DNA of 64,000 nucleotides from Cycas panzhihuaensis (lineage: Eukaryota > Cycadophyta), in contig CM041465.1 of the NCBI GenBank assembly GCA_023213395.1, positions 60,829,741-60,893,740 of the forward strand, given 5' to 3'. Each line of letters opens with the position of its first letter. The first letter of the stretch is position 1. Shown here one piece after another: positions 1 through 12,930 of this stretch. Below the pieces are notes generated by a model. The model made no database searches, had not been told where the DNA came from, and saw only the letters and a list, made by a program, of their open reading frames with translations. The position numbers and the translations under genes were made by a program.

Positions 1-33
1 TATTGAAAATGTCAATTCAATCATTGAACCTTA

Positions 34-420
34 CTTTGATACCATGTAGAAGAAAGGTATCATGTACAATATCAGTAGGAATAAATTATTAAGCATTCAT
101 AGGAAGAAATTGGCATTATACATGTACATATTTTTGGCAAGTGGAAAACCCCTTCTGGGGAAGAAAAACCACCTCTGAAAGTATGAGTTTATTGGCTAAA
201 ATCTTTTAAATAGACTTGAAGATCAGACCTGACTAGAAATACCCTCTACATACCAAGCTAATGGTGGAAACCAGCCTTCAAATAGGCTTATGACAGCCTC
301 CTAGATTTTTGGAACAACTCCTAGAATCTAGGAGAGACTAATTAAACAATGAGAGGTTCGTTGAAATGGGCAATTGCTTATTTCAATGACCTATACATAA
401 TAAATAATAATTAACATTAA
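34..420 (-). repeat. Candidate 5' LTR edge of a minus-strand LTR retrotransposon
   Basis: The string ctttgatacca at 34-44 is the reverse complement of a tRNA-Met primer site (TGGTATCAAAG) and is followed at once by TG at 45, the arrangement seen at the 5' LTR of minus-strand elements elsewhere in this window. The LTR would run rightwards from 45; its far end is uncertain. A motif of the type 'ggaaaacccctt ... ggggaag' near 142-165 recurs at about 23570-23590 (C3) and 55510-55530 (C4), so this may be a relative of that family. The rest of the element lies outside the window. Confidence 0.35.
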
Positions 421-667
421 CTTTATAAAATGAACCTTTACATAACTTAAATTTATATTTAGATATATGATCAAAAAGTAACATTAGCTTTTCTAACAAA
501 GAGTGATATCATTTCACCTAATTATCACTTGATTATACCCCTACATGCTTTAATAGATAATAGATATCTATATACTAGATATGCCAATTATCATCTTCTC
601 ACCACTCCTATCACTTAGTTATACCTATATAGGCTTTTATAGATATGTATTTAATGCATAAGACTTC

Positions 668-668
<1 letters not shown>

Positions 669-712
<44 letters not shown>
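669..712. repeat. Compound (TA)n(GA)n microsatellite
   Basis: About 22 bp of alternating TA passes directly into about 22 bp of alternating GA. It lies just outside the 5' LTR of element A. Positions 421-668 hold no recognisable feature. Confidence 0.95.
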
Positions 713-748
713 ATATTAAGATTATAGTATAATTAATATATAATATAT

Positions 749-1232
749 TATTACATTCTAAAATTTTGAAGAATTTGGTGAAGTCAAATTTTTAGAAGAT
801 AAAAGAAAGAATTATTTAATGTATATTTATTATGAAGTTAGTATTTTTAAGAGAGATAATTAGGAGATAGTTTTATAGAGAGAAACAAAAGGCTATAAAT
901 TAAGAAGCTTTATTCATTTGTAAGTATCTTGGAGAATTTAATATTTATGGACTGATGGCCTTATGCCATTAGTACATGTTGTGCTAATTAGGAGGATACC
1001 CCTCACTTCAAAAGGGCACTACTACTACTAGATGTTTTATCTATTATGATATCACTATTTAGTCTCATCTTACAATTGTAATTTATGATATTATTTTGTT
1101 AATGACTTATCTATATTTTATTATGGAAACCTATTATGATGAATGAGATGTATGCATATTGAGTTACTATAATTTAGAGATCTTTGAGTGTAATTTATTA
1201 TCATCTTTATCATGTGTATGGGCACTGGTACA
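749..1232 (+). repeat. Element A 5' LTR
   Basis: About 484 bp; pairs with 3896-4377. It begins TATTACATTC where the other copy has TGTTACATTC, a G-to-A change in the terminal TG, and ends ...GGTACA. The two copies share blocks such as 'tttattcatttgtaagcatctt' type sequence and 'gagaatttaatatttatgga'. Confidence 0.85.
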
Positions 1233-1245
1233 TTAGTATCTGAGT
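1233..1245 (+). promoter_or_regulatory. Element A primer binding site (decayed tRNA-Met type)
   Basis: TTAGTATCTGAGT directly follows the 5' LTR. Against TTGGTATCAGAGC it has three changes: G-to-A, C-to-T and one A-to-T. Position and match fix the 5' LTR end at 1232. Confidence 0.6.
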
Positions 1246-2229
1246 TGAATTTGCTAGGATGTCGATTAATTGTAGGTGTTTATAAGGAGAAGATGCTATT
1301 GACTTTCCCCTTGGTTATTGCCTACATGTTTGAGATTGTTATGTGTTGTCAATCTTCTCACTACATGTCATGATCATTATTTGTAACTTATATAGCAACC
1401 TCATAATGAACATTGAAGTCATTGACTAACCCTTCATTACTGTTATGGTTTGTGGTTGCTCTGCATAGTTGTTCTATCCTAAGTCATCCTGTGGTCATTT
1501 TAGTCTCAATTACCATTGTAAGAAGAGGCTTAATCCACACAAGGAGGGAAGATTACCATTAGAGACCCAAACTTTTACTAGGATGTTCATCCTATTCAAT
1601 GGAAAAATTAGCATATGATTTACTTCAACCATAAGGCAATATGAATGTAAATCTTAAGTGGTGTACATATTAGGTGTAGATAACTTCATCAACATAAACA
1701 TTTTTTTCAGGAAAATGTATTTTAGGAGATGTAAGTAGATTGGACAGAGGGATGTATCACAAACTATAACCTGAGATATCTCCATACGAGACATGCAAGT
1801 AGGGCAGGAGATTATATCAAGTAAATTAGATCAATGAGACCTAGGTGAATCCTCAAATGGCTATACATGTAGGGGTATATCATCATGAAAGTAACCCTTG
1901 AATATTTTTTCCCCTAAGTTTTTATAATTTAGTTAGATTTAAGATATGGTTGAAGTCTGCAACCCCCCTCCTAAGCGTCACGTGGTTTCCCAAATATGAC
2001 CTAGGGCTAAGTCTAAAATGAGCTTAAAATATCTTTTATTTAATTTAATTTTTTAAATTTTTGTTTGTAAAGGGGGTTACCTGGATATTTTCATCCATAA
2101 CTCTTATTGCAAGTACCAAACTCCATAATTTTTTACCCCTTAAAATCTTGACTTAGAGATAATTGATTAATATGAGTGGTCATACGATATGATTTTCACT
2201 AATTCATGGTTTAGATTTTAATCCTTAAA

Positions 2230-2830
2230 GTTGCAACTCTTATTGACAAAGGAAAAATGGGGACCTTAGGAAGATTATTACAAAGTTCTTATTTATTAGA
2301 AAAACTTGAGAAATTCTCCTTCAGAGGAAGCATGACGACCATACAATGGTTTCAACATATTGAATTATATTATGAATTCTTACTAGATATAGAATTTGAT
2401 ATTTGCAAACCTCATATTTAATGTTTCTTGATAAGAGAAGCTATTGATTGATTTATTATTTGGTCTAGCCACAATAGATCAATAGCATCTCAATTGGTCT
2501 TTATTTCAAGCATTATTCTAACTACTTGCTAAGTAATAGAAGGAAGCGCATGAGAAAATTGAAGAGCTAAAAGAAATGAACAAAGAAGACAAACACATAT
2601 AAGAAGAGAAAAAATAAACCATTAATTAAGAGATCTAGGAATCATTATAGGAATATAAAGAAGAACCAATTTAGAGGCAATAACATGATAGTAATAAAGA
2701 TATAAAGCGGGTATAAATGTTGATTGATCATTTGACATAAGAATCTAGTGAGATGCTAATTAAAATTAAGGAAGAGATTGAGGCAAAACTAACACAGGAT
2801 GGAAAAGGAGCCAAATAACCAACCAAACCC
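2230..2830 (+). pseudogene. Element A gag-like remnant
   Basis: One frame near 2300-2400 reads LEKFSFRGSMTTIQWFQHI followed by ELYYEF. This resembles the capsid region of plant Ty3/Gypsy gag (Phe-x-Gly ... Trp-Phe ... Ile-Glu-x-Tyr-Tyr). It continues into a Lys/Glu-rich, probably coiled-coil stretch around 2550-2720 with several stops. The family call is an inference from a short motif. The rest of the interior (1246-2229 and 2831-3880) shows no recognisable domain. Confidence 0.4.
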
Positions 2831-3881
2831 CATAAGGTACTCAACATGGTTCTTAATCTCATTTAGCATATGTAAATTTCATTTGGTAGTTTCACCTATC
2901 CTTTTTTAATTTCATGCTCAATAATTCCTAAGAAACCCTCTTTCCCTTATCCCATAAATGTCTAAACTTCTAAATCCCTTAACTTTGGGTTCTTCGTAGG
3001 GAAAATCCCAATCTCCCTTTATAACCTTAGTTTAATTCTCAACTTATGTATTCATTCATCCCCTAGAGACCTTCCTTAGTAGGATAATCTAAGTCTTCTA
3101 TTCTCACTTCATTAGATTTCGTCTATTAGTATAATGATTACCCCATATTTGTCCCAACCTCCTATAATTCTATACCACCAATACTAATTTTTTCTATTAA
3201 ATCCTTTGTATAGTTCTACCCCTATTTATGAACATCCACTAAAATATTTATCTCATACAAAGTATTTATCATTGGTCCCATATTTATCTTTTTCTATAGA
3301 AACTTCTAGTGGTCCAACGAACACCTTACTGATCCCAATCTTTATTTGAATTAATTTTTAAGCCTCATGTGCTTCTTATAGTATATCTTTTTCATCTTCA
3401 TTTTCTATGCTTTCAAATCTATATCTAGTCATCTCTTAGAATCCCACTTCTCCCACTCTCTTTTATGTTATGCAATTATTATTCCATGTTCTTTATGAGA
3501 AATTTTTTTCCTAGACTACCAAAACTACATAATAATTTTTTGCACAAAATTTCTTAGTATTTTCATGACTTCTCATTCCATGAGCCATGCCATATAAGGA
3601 TAAAATATGCAAACACAAAAAAACTTCAAGTCCAAGCATTAGAGGCACCACATAGGTCTTAGGATTGCTTTAATATAGGATAAGATACAACATGTATGTG
3701 GTTCTAGGAATAAGCATTTGTAAATTTAGGTCACTTATCAATAATTTCCAATAGAAGTTATAAGACTAGACCTAATTTTATGACATATAAGATTTAATAG
3801 GCACTTACTAGAACCATTGGTTAAAGATGGACTAAACAATCTCTACACATAATTATCTATACTTTAAGGGCAAAGTATCTC

Positions 3882-3894
3882 AAGGAGAGGAGAG
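3882..3894 (+). promoter_or_regulatory. Element A polypurine tract
   Basis: AAGGAGAGGAGAG lies immediately before the TGTTACATTC start of the 3' LTR, where the plus-strand DNA primer of an LTR retrotransposon sits. It confirms plus orientation. Confidence 0.75.
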
Positions 3895-3895
3895 T

Positions 3896-4377
3896 TGTTA
3901 CATTCCCAAATTTTAAAGAAGTTGGTGAAGTCAGTTTTAAGGAAAATAATGGAAGAATTATTTAATATATATATAATGAAACTAGTAATCTTAGGAGAGA
4001 CAATTCGTGGATAGTTTTAGAGAGAGAAAAAGAAGGTTATAAATAGAGGAGTCTTATTCATTTGTAAGCATCTTAGAGAATTTAATATTTATGGATTTAT
4101 GGCCTTGCGTCATTAGGACACTCTATTCCAACTTGGAGAACAACCCTCACTTAGAAGAGAGCATTCCTATTATTAGATATTTTATCTACTATGATATCAT
4201 TATTTAATCATATATTACTACTATAATTTATGACATTATTCTATTAATGAAATATATATTTTCTATGATAGAAAATTGTTGTGATGAATGCAGTGTATGC
4301 ATGCTGAATTATTATCATTTGGAGACCTGTGACTATGATTTATTATCATATATGTCATGTGTTTGGGCACTACTACA
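3896..4377 (+). repeat. Element A 3' LTR
   Basis: 482 bp; TGTTACATTC ... CACTACTACA with canonical TG/CA ends. Colinear with 749-1232. It is followed by TSD TATAT and then by the large TA microsatellite. Confidence 0.85.
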
Positions 4378-4401
4378 TATATTAATATAATGTATTTTTC
4401 T

Positions 4402-5368
<967 letters not shown>

Positions 5369-5868
5369 TGTTTTATTCAAACAATTTTTTAGAATACATA
5401 TCATCAAAACAATAGAGAGACTAATTTTAAAATGTTGCAAAGTGAGTAATAATCTTCAGTCAGGCCTAGCCTATAATTAGTATAAACATTATATCCCATG
5501 TATATAATCTATATGAGAATATAAAAATGCATAATCCACACCAAATTATAGTCAAATATATGACATTTGAAATATAATATATGTTGATATATATAGTGAC
5601 AAGTAAAATTTACATTAATTAATCATTACACAAAATATAAATTGACCCACATCATTGGTATATGGGAATTCATGGCGACATATATGTTAATCAATCATTA
5701 AATATTTGTTACTTGAATATATAATATTTGGAATCGCATCTATGTAATTGACAACAAAATAAACTTAAATTTTTTTTTTTCAACTAATAAGGAAATAATA
5801 GAATATTCTCCATCAAAACACTTAAAAGAATGGAATCATCTAAGTTCAATAAACAAGTGGGACATGAT
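5369..5868. other. AT-rich interval with no recognised feature
   Basis: No long open frame, LTR pair or protein motif was seen. It forms the left flank of element C2 and ends with its TSD copy AAAAG at 5869-5873. Confidence 0.6.
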
Positions 5869-5873
5869 AAAAG

Positions 5874-6163
5874 TGATGAAGCGCAGAGACAGAGTAGAGT
5901 GATTATAAGGTTACCATGTCAAAAATATTAATAAAATTCTAAAATATCAGCAGTGTTCAAAAACACATTTAGGTCGAAGACCTCTTATTTATAGTTGGGA
6001 TATTGGGAGGTAACTTACCATCAAATTGACACTTTTAAAATTCAAAAAATAAAAAAACTACATACCTATCAGCTCAAATGGCTAGAGTCAGTTGTGGTGG
6101 TCCTACAATGTCATTAATTATTATGCAAGCTTAATTAAGGTGAAATGAGCATTATTCCTAATA
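5874..6163 (-). repeat. C2 3' LTR
   Basis: 290 bp, same length as 17805-18094. The first ten plus-strand bases are TGATGAAGCG here and TAATAAAATG in the partner; all four differences are G/A or C/T transitions. Both copies end CCTAATA, a decayed CCTAACA (TG..CA ends). Confidence 0.92.
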
Positions 6164-6307
6164 TTCTTCCCTATAATGGTCATTTTGTATAACTCCAAGT
6201 TTATCTCTAAATTTGTGAAATTTAATTTTCTGAAGTACCTTTATAAATATATCTACTATCTAGTCTTCTATACTACAATAAACCAGTTTGAGTTCTCTTG
6301 CTTAAAT
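6164..6307 (-). pseudogene. C2 RNase H C-terminal fragment, beyond the C1 insertion
   Basis: On the minus strand the text before the 3' LTR reads like the end of a Copia polyprotein (REL..LVYC..EDQ.ADIFTK..-like, then KLNFTNLEINLE), with stops that look like transitions. It is the continuation of the minus-strand coding region that stops at 11390 on the other side of C1. The purine tract GGGAAGAA lies at 6164-6171. Confidence 0.6.
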
Positions 6308-6782
6308 TGTTAGATATGTTAAGAAATTTGCAAGTGTTACATGGGTATAGGCTTTACACCCGAGCCCCTTTATGGGGGTCTATCAGGCCCCTCATTGGGG
6401 TAACAACCCCTGTGTGAGGGTTTCAAAGGTGAGCCCCTAAATTTTTTTTTTTGGTGTCTTATGGGGGTCTTTTATTAACCCATGGTTTATGCCCATTGTA
6501 TTATAAAACTGTAAGGCAGTATCTTGTAATTTTGTGTCTATATATTCTTATGTAACAACACATATAAGATGATGATATAGTCATGGATAAGTCAAGGAGA
6601 AAAGTTAGGGTTCATTCATCTCTGTAATTCTTTAGTTATTGTTTAGATTAATAAAAGGTCTATGCTTAGACTTGAATCTCCTAGTGTTCTTTGTTGAGTG
6701 ATTTATTTGTTTATATTATTTATTCTTTGCATGGTTTAGAGTTTTATTATTATATTGCTTCTACAATTATATTTTCTCTTTA
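6308..6782 (+). repeat. C1 5' LTR
   Basis: 475 bp, starts TGTTAGATATG and ends CTCTTTA (partner ends CTCTTCA, a C-to-T change in the terminal CA). It contains a G/C-rich patch around 6355-6430 (gagcccctttatgggggtct-like), also present in the 3' copy. Confidence 0.92.
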
Positions 6783-6784
6783 TT

Positions 6785-6796
6785 TGGTATCAGAGC
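6785..6796 (+). promoter_or_regulatory. C1 primer binding site, perfect tRNA-Met type
   Basis: TGGTATCAGAGC, complementary to the 3' end of initiator tRNA-Met, two bases after the 5' LTR. It is the only unmutated plus-strand copy in the window. Confidence 0.9.
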
Positions 6797-6868
6797 TAAG
6801 GGTTTTAGTTATGTAAGAAGCCATTTGGTAAGTTGGAGCCTTGTGTGGTGAACTGGAGTGCAAAGATT

Positions 6869-7640
6869 ATGGCAAGCACTATAAAGATAGAGATTGAAAA
6901 ATTCAATGGCTAGAACTTTGAGTTGTAGAAGCTAAATATGGAAGATATCCTCGTCAAAAAAGATCAGTAGATCATTGTAACAGGAACAAAGCTTGCAACT
7001 ATGGGTGATGAAGACTAGAAGAAGCTCGATCAAAAGGCAATCAGTTCCATAAGGTTATGCCTTTCAGACATGGTGTTGTTGAATGTTTCCACAAAGTCTA
7101 CAACCAAAGATCTATGGAGAAAGTTAAAGGCTTTATATCAAATAAATTCCCTGGTTAATAAGCTATTATTTTGAAAAAATATGTATTCACTTAGGATGAG
7201 TGATAGAGATGCAGTTGCAGATCATCTCACTACATTTAACATTGTGGTGAGATAACTTGTTTCAGTTGAGATAACAATGTTTGAAGAAGACAAGTGTATT
7301 ACCCTATTATATTCACTTCCTGGTTCCTAGGATAATCTTGTGATGATGATTAGTAGCATGACTTTTACCACCCTGAAATTTGATAATGTTGTTACTGCTC
7401 TACTGTCAAAAGAGACAAGGTAAAAATCTTCTGAAGATTATTCAAAAGAAGCATTAATGGTGAGAGGTCAAACTTTAGATCATGACCGATAAAGGCCTAG
7501 GAACAGACATCCAAAATCTAGAGGAAAATCTAAATCTTCAGGCAAAGGACCTTTGGTATGCTAGAGATGTGGGAAGGCTAGGCATATGAAGAGTTAGTGT
7601 TGAGTCAAGGTTGATAAGGGAAAGTCACCTGAAGCTACTT
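6869..7640 (+). pseudogene. C1 gag pseudogene
   Basis: The start MASTIKIEIEKFNG is chosen because it is the first Met after the primer site and begins a typical Copia gag. The frame continues with the UBN2-type capsid region (KAISSIRLCLSDMVLLNVS; FEEDKCITLLYSLPGS). A CCHC knuckle lies near 7559-7600, with a stop inside it and the Gly before the His changed to Arg (RCGKARHMKS). Most in-frame stops (for example the TAGs near 6911, 6927 and 7015) fall where the family has Trp or Gln. The original protein would bind and package element RNA in virus-like particles. Confidence 0.85.
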
Positions 7641-7699
7641 CTTCCATAGTAACAAAAGCCTTCAATGAAGCTGATGGCAATGTTTTGGCAACCTCAGGT

Positions 7700-9030
7700 A
7701 AGTTGTTAAATCTTGAGTCTTTATTAATTAACTCTAGTGCTTTGCTTCATATTACTCCCCATAGGAACTGGTTTTATGAATACACAAGGATTGATGGAGG
7801 TGAGGTATTTCTTGGGGATCATTACCCATATAAAATTGTGGTTTGTAGAAGGGTAAAGGGTTGATTTGGGGATGGAAGTGTTAAAACTATCCCTGATGTG
7901 AGTCATATTCCTTATTTGGCTATGAGTCTATTGTCTGTCAGTCAATTGGGTGATGCAGGAATAGAAGTAATCTTCAATAAAGATAGTTGTAGAATAGTTC
8001 GAAGAGTGTTGGTATTAGAAAGAGGGGTCTGATTTGGAACACTATACAAGCTTAATACAAGTATAGTGTGTGTTGGAAGTTACAATCTAGCTATTACAAA
8101 AAGTAACAATAATGAAGGCATGACTCAAATATCACTTGTTGATAAAACTATGTTGTGGCAATAGAGATTGGGCCATATTAGAGAGAAAAGCATCCATGAT
8201 TTATTCTCCAAAAGTATGGAAGAAGATATCTCTAGAATTAATGGCTCCTTTGATTTTGATTTCTGTGAGTATTATGTATATGGCAAATAGAATCGAGTCA
8301 GTTTTCCTTCAAGCTTGAAGAGAGCAAAGGGTATTCTACAATTGGTACATAGTGACATTTTTGGACCTGTTGATATACCCTCATTAGGTGGGTCTAAATA
8401 CCTTATCTCGTTCATAGATGATTTCTTGAGAAAGACATGGTTGTACCTTCTTAAGCAAAAATTTAAAGTCTTTAGTAAATTTAAAGAATTTAAGGCCTTG
8501 GTTGAAAATCATAATGACATGCAGATCAAGGTACTAAGGATAAATAATAGAGGAGAGTTTTGCTTAAAGGACTTTGAGCAATTCTATAACTAGTGTGGGA
8601 TAGCAAGGCAAAAGATAATTTCCTATACACCACAACAAAATGGAGTTGTTGAAAGGATGAATAAGACCTTACTAGAGAGATTGAGGAGTATGCTTAGTGC
8701 TGCTAGATTAGAGAAGAAATTCTAGGTAGAGGCTATGATGACCACAAGTTACTTGATAACAGATCATTGATAATTGCCTTAGTATATAAAATGCCTAAAG
8801 AAGTATGGTCTGGTAAGAAACCATCTCTTGGTCATCTTAGAGTATTTGGTTATGAGGCTTTTGTGCATATTCCTAAATAACAAAGGACTAAGCTTAATTT
8901 CAAAGCACAAAAGACTATTTTCATTGGCTATGGTGATGGTGTTAAAAGATATAAGCTTTATAACCTTGAAACATAAAAGGTTATATATAGCTATGATGTT
9001 GTCTTTAGAGAGGAGTTTATGTCTCTAAAG
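7700..9030 (+). pseudogene. C1 protease and integrase region, broken
   Basis: The aspartic protease site is degraded to INSSALLHITPHRNW near 7722-7780 (family D-S-G-A). It is followed by DVSHIPYLAMSLLSVSQLGD and the pre-integrase LWQ*RLGHI. Integrase spans about 8320-8900: LVHSDIFGPVDIPSLGGSKY, FIDDFLRKTWLYLLKQKFK, RINNRGEF (second catalytic Asp changed to Asn) and YTPQQNGVVERMNKTLLE with the catalytic Glu. Open stretches are 8136-8318, 8315-8593 and 8828-9028 in different frames, so frameshifts have occurred. Confidence 0.88.
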
Positions 9031-9249
9031 CAGGATGAAGAACCAAAGGAGGAACACTCTAAGAAGGTATAATTTGAAGTAAGGGATGAAGATTTTGCAT
9101 TAGAATATAAGTCAACTGAAGAGAAAGAACTAGTTGTAGAGGTAACTCAACCTCAAGAACCCTATATCTTGAGGAGATCAACTCATGAGAGAAGACAGCC
9201 TGGCAGGTATATTCTTGAAGACTTTTGTTGCTCCTTTTTTGTTTGATCT

Positions 9250-10190
9250 ACTATAGATGATGATCCATGTACTATTTGAGACACTCTAGAGTCAAAAGAG
9301 AGCCAACTTTGGATGAAGTCCATGCAAGAAGAAATGATGACCTTGGATAAAAATAATACGTGGGATTTGGTGGATCTGCTTGATGGTAGAAAACCTATTA
9401 AAAATAAATGGATCTTTAAGAAGAAGTTCTGGGAAGATTGTATTGTAGAAAATTATAAGGCTTGCTTGGTAGCAAAGGGCTATTCCCAGATCAAGGGAAT
9501 CGATTTTGGTGAAGTATTTTCTCTTATTACAAAAGTTTCTTCAATTAGATTTTTGTTAGCTATAGCAGTTTCCTATGACCTTGAGGTGGATCAAATGGAT
9601 GTGAAGTCTACATTTCTTCATGGTGACTTTGAGGAAGAAATTTATATGTTGTAGTCTAAAGGGTTTGAAGTTATAGGAAAGGAGAATATGGTGTGCAGGT
9701 TGAAGAAGTCATTATACAGCTTAAAACAGTCACCAAGGATGTGATATCAAAAGTTTGATTCACATATGTTGGTAGATGGCTTTGTGCATAACAAAGCAAA
9801 TTATTGTATTTATTATAAGTAGGTTAGTGATCATTTTGATATTCTAGCTTTATATGTTAATGACATACTTTTAGTTGGTAACAATAGAGAAATGAACCAA
9901 CTTGTAAAATACCAACTGGCATCTCACTTTGAGATGAAGGACCTTGGTGCTGCACATTTTGTTGTAGGCATTGAGATTAAAAGGGATAGGAGAAAAAAGA
10001 AGGTTTGGCTTAGCCAAAGATGGCACTTTGAGACAATATTACAATAGTTTAAGTTACAGGATAATAAACCAATTAATGTTCCTCTTCCTACTAGTTTCAA
10101 ATTATCAACTGAATAATACCCAAAGACTCACTAAGAAGTTGAAGACATGGTATTTGTCCCTTATGCCAGTGTTATTGGTAGCCTGATGTA
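9250..10190 (+). pseudogene. C1 reverse transcriptase, broken
   Basis: An open segment at 9313-9654 encodes the N-terminal Copia RT: NTWDLVDL, KNKWIFKKKF, YKACLVAKGYSQIKGIDFGE, VDQMDVKSTFLHGDFEEEIY. It goes on with [17 protein letters not shown]. The active site YVDD is changed to YVND near 9856-9867 (LYVNDILLVGNN). Later motifs MKDLGAAHFVVGIEI and AKDGTLRQYY are frameshifted. Reverse transcription activity would be lost. Confidence 0.9.
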
Positions 10191-10800
10191 TGTGATGGTT
10201 TTCACTTGAACATACATTACACATGCAATGGGAGTAGTTAGCAGATATATGTCAAACCTAAGCAGGGAGCATTGGGTGGCTATAAAAAGGATTTTTAGGT
10301 ATCTGCGAGGTACATCCGACTATGGAATTTGCTATTAAGGAGATCACATGGAGAGTAGAATAGTAAACCTGAGAGGTTTTGTTGATTTTGATTGGTTTGG
10401 AGATCTTGATAGTAGACGATCTACAAGAGGGTGTGCTTTCACCCTTTGTCATGGCGCAGTCAGCTGGATGAGTAAAAGATAACAAGTTGTGGTACTTTCT
10501 AGCACAAAAGTAGAGTATATGGCAGCTACTCATACATGTAAAGAAGTGGTTTAATTACAGAGATTATGCACAAATATTAGCCTTAAGCAAGATGCTATGA
10601 GGATAGATTGCAATAGTTAAAGTACAATCTACCTAGCAAAGAACCCCATTTTTCATGCTTAGTTGAAGCATATTGATGTGCAATTCCATTTTGTGAGGGA
10701 AGCAGTTCAAGATCACAAGGTGGATTTATAGAAGATTGCTACATAAGAAAATGTTGTAGACTCATTAACTAAGATTGTTAGCACAAAAACATCTAGATGA
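10191..10800 (+). pseudogene. C1 RNase H region, broken
   Basis: The frame shows REHWVAIKRIFRYLRGTSDY, FVDFDWFGDLDSRRSTRG, GAVSWMSKR, VVLSSTKVEYMAATH, and finally HIDVQFHFVREAV, in the order of Copia RNase H. Stops occur near 10339, 10480, 10552 and 10618. A stretch of minus-strand open frame at 10258-10533 is only its shadow. Confidence 0.88.
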
Positions 10801-10887
10801 TGTAGAATTATAATGGGTGTTTGTGATTTTGGTATTTAGTAGTTATGTATGCAGGTTTTCTTGTAAAATGTTCAACAAGTACGAGAT

Positions 10888-11389
10888 TGTTAGATATGTT
10901 AAATACTTTGCAAGTGTTAAATGGGTATATGCGTTACACTTGAGGCCATTTGTGGGGGTCTAAGGGCCCATTGTAGAGCCCCCAGTTGGGGGGTCTAGGG
11001 GGCTAGTGGCCCCTCAAGCAAGGGTTCATGGGTAGAAGCCCCTGAGAAATTTTTTTTTGGGTATCTTATGGGGTTTTTTTATCGATCCATGGTTTATGTC
11101 CATTATATCATAAAACTGCCATGCAGTATCTTGTAATGTTGTGTCTATATATTCTTATGTAATGACATATGTAAAATGATGATATGGTCATGGATAAGTC
11201 AAGGAGAAGAGTTGGGGTTCATTCATCTCTGTAATTCTTTAGCTATTGCTTAGGTTAATAAAAGGTCTATGCTTAGACTTGAATCTCCTAGTGTTCTTTA
11301 TTAAGTGTTTGATTTGTTTATGTTATTTGTTCTTTATATGATTTAGAGTTGTATTATCACATTGCTTCTATGACTATATTTTCTCTTCA
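10888..11389 (+). repeat. C1 3' LTR
   Basis: 502 bp, TGTTAGATATG ... CTCTTCA. It is preceded by CAAGTACGAGAT, a decayed form of the usual Copia polypurine tract CAAGTGGGAGAT. A longer G-rich patch (10950-11010) than in the 5' copy accounts for the length difference. Confidence 0.92.
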
Positions 11390-12930
11390 AAAACAAGTTC
11401 CCATATGAAGTGATGTTGTGTCTCATCCATGAAATACTAAATTACATATCATCTAAATAGTACTCTAATTATCATACTATATTTTAGTAATACCATCTTA
11501 TTTAATTTAGAGATCATGAAATAAGTGACGTAGCCAAACCATTTCATATGTACTTGCCACTACTGCCTTATATTCTACTTCAACTGTGGACAATTAGATG
11601 ATATTTTACTTTTTGGTACTCCATGCTATAGAGGCTAAACCCAAATTAAAATTGTATCTAGATGTAGATTTTCTATCATCAACATCACCTACCCAATCTA
11701 AATCTATATACTCGATCAACCTAAAATTTAATAAAGGTTTATAATGTAGCCCATAATCTATAGTGCTTTTTAGATACCTTAGAATTCTTTTAGTTGCTTG
11801 CCAATGTGTAGTTTTAAGATTTTGCATAAACTTTGACATAACACTAATTGCATACATAATATTTAGTCATGTTTATGTCAAATAAATTAAGCTTCCAATC
11901 AATTCTTTATACAAGATAGGATTAACAAGAGCATAATTATTAAGTAGATAATTTAATTCCAACTTTTGTTGCTGTAGCCAAAGCTTTAAAGCCATTCATC
12001 TTGAACCTTTGGATTAAGTCCAAGGTATATTTCCTTTGGAAAATAAAGATTCTATCATCATCTTTCTATACTTCCAATATTAGGAAGTAATGCATTAGCC
12101 CCAAGTCTATCATTTCGAATCCATTGTACATATCATACTTAAACTTTTGTGATAAATTGGAGTTATTTCCTATGTAGACCAAATCATCAACATAGAGTCC
12201 CATAATTAATATATAGATTTGAGTAGGTTCTCTCGAATCCTTGATCTCTAAAGTACTTATCTATCCTAGAGTACCATGCTCTAGGTGCTTATTTTAGTCT
12301 GTAAAGTACCTTTTTAAGTTTGTCCACTTTGTTCTCTTCTGCCTTGACTTCAAAACCTTTTGATTGTTGAGCATATATTTCTTCTTCAATATAGCCATTG
12401 AGAAAAGTACTTTTGATGTCTATTTGGTAAACATCTCAACCTTTTTACACTGCTAGACTTAGTATCATTTGAACAATCTCTATTCTAGTAATAGGAGAAA
12501 AGGTTTCATTATAGTCGATGCCTTCTCTTTGTACATAGTCCTTAGTAACAAGTCTTGCTTTATATTTATCAATGCACTCATCATATCTAAACTTAGTCTT
12601 ATAGACCTATTTAGTTCCAATGGTTATTTTGTTAAGAGGAAGATCAACAAGCTCTTATATATCATTCTTCACTATAGAGCTATACTCATCTTCCATAGCA
12701 TTTCTCCATTCATCTCCAGTATTTATCTTTTCAAAGGTATGAGGCTCATTGGCTACCATCACTTGACTCATGAGGGCAATGTTAACTCAACTTGAGCAAG
12801 TGAATATCCTTTTAAAGTTATTACCTAATATATTATGTAAGTCATGGTATCTTTGAATCCATTTAGAAAACCTTTGAGATTGAGTAGGGGTTCCCTCACC
12901 ACTTAGCCTTGGGTCTAGTCTAGATGGTAT
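11390..12930 (-). pseudogene. C2 reverse transcriptase and RNase H, broken
   Basis: The open segment 11606-11857 reads KFMQNLKTTHWQATKRILRY, LKSTIDYGLHY, DLDWVGDVDDRKSTSRYNF, SIAWSTKK, the RT-to-RNase H junction of Copia. Upstream on the minus strand, the active site is intact as GLYVDDLV near 12180-12200, and QIDIKSTFLNGYIEEEIYAQ lies near 12375-12430. The RNase H part is cut at 11390 by C1 and resumes at 6307. A plus-strand open frame at 12469-12795 is a shadow. Confidence 0.88.

Larger units (their letters stand above)
749..4377 (+). mobile_element. Element A: complete non-autonomous LTR retrotransposon, gag remnant only
   Basis: Two LTRs (749-1232 and 3896-4377) are colinear over their full length and flanked by the 5-bp repeat TATAT (744-748 and 4378-4382). 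A decayed tRNA-Met primer site follows the first LTR and a purine tract precedes the second. The internal region is only about 2.7 kb. It shows a gag-like stretch with a lysine/glutamate-rich tail, and I found no protease, integrase or reverse transcriptase motif in any frame. This is the structure of a non-autonomous element that must use enzymes of another family. The TSD is low-information because the flank is TA-rich. Confidence 0.8.
6308..11389 (+). mobile_element. Copia element C1 (plus strand), nested in C2
   Basis: LTRs at 6308-6782 and 10888-11389 flank a complete Ty1/Copia internal region with a perfect tRNA-Met primer site. Domain order is gag, protease, integrase, reverse transcriptase, RNase H. 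It sits inside the RNase H region of C2, whose minus-strand reading continues on both sides. The 5-bp flanks are TAAAT (6303-6307) and AAAAC (11390-11394), each one change from a putative TAAAC, so the duplication is probable, not exact. Gag resembles the Tork-like Copia lineage (inference). Not autonomous now, because of many stops. Confidence 0.93.
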
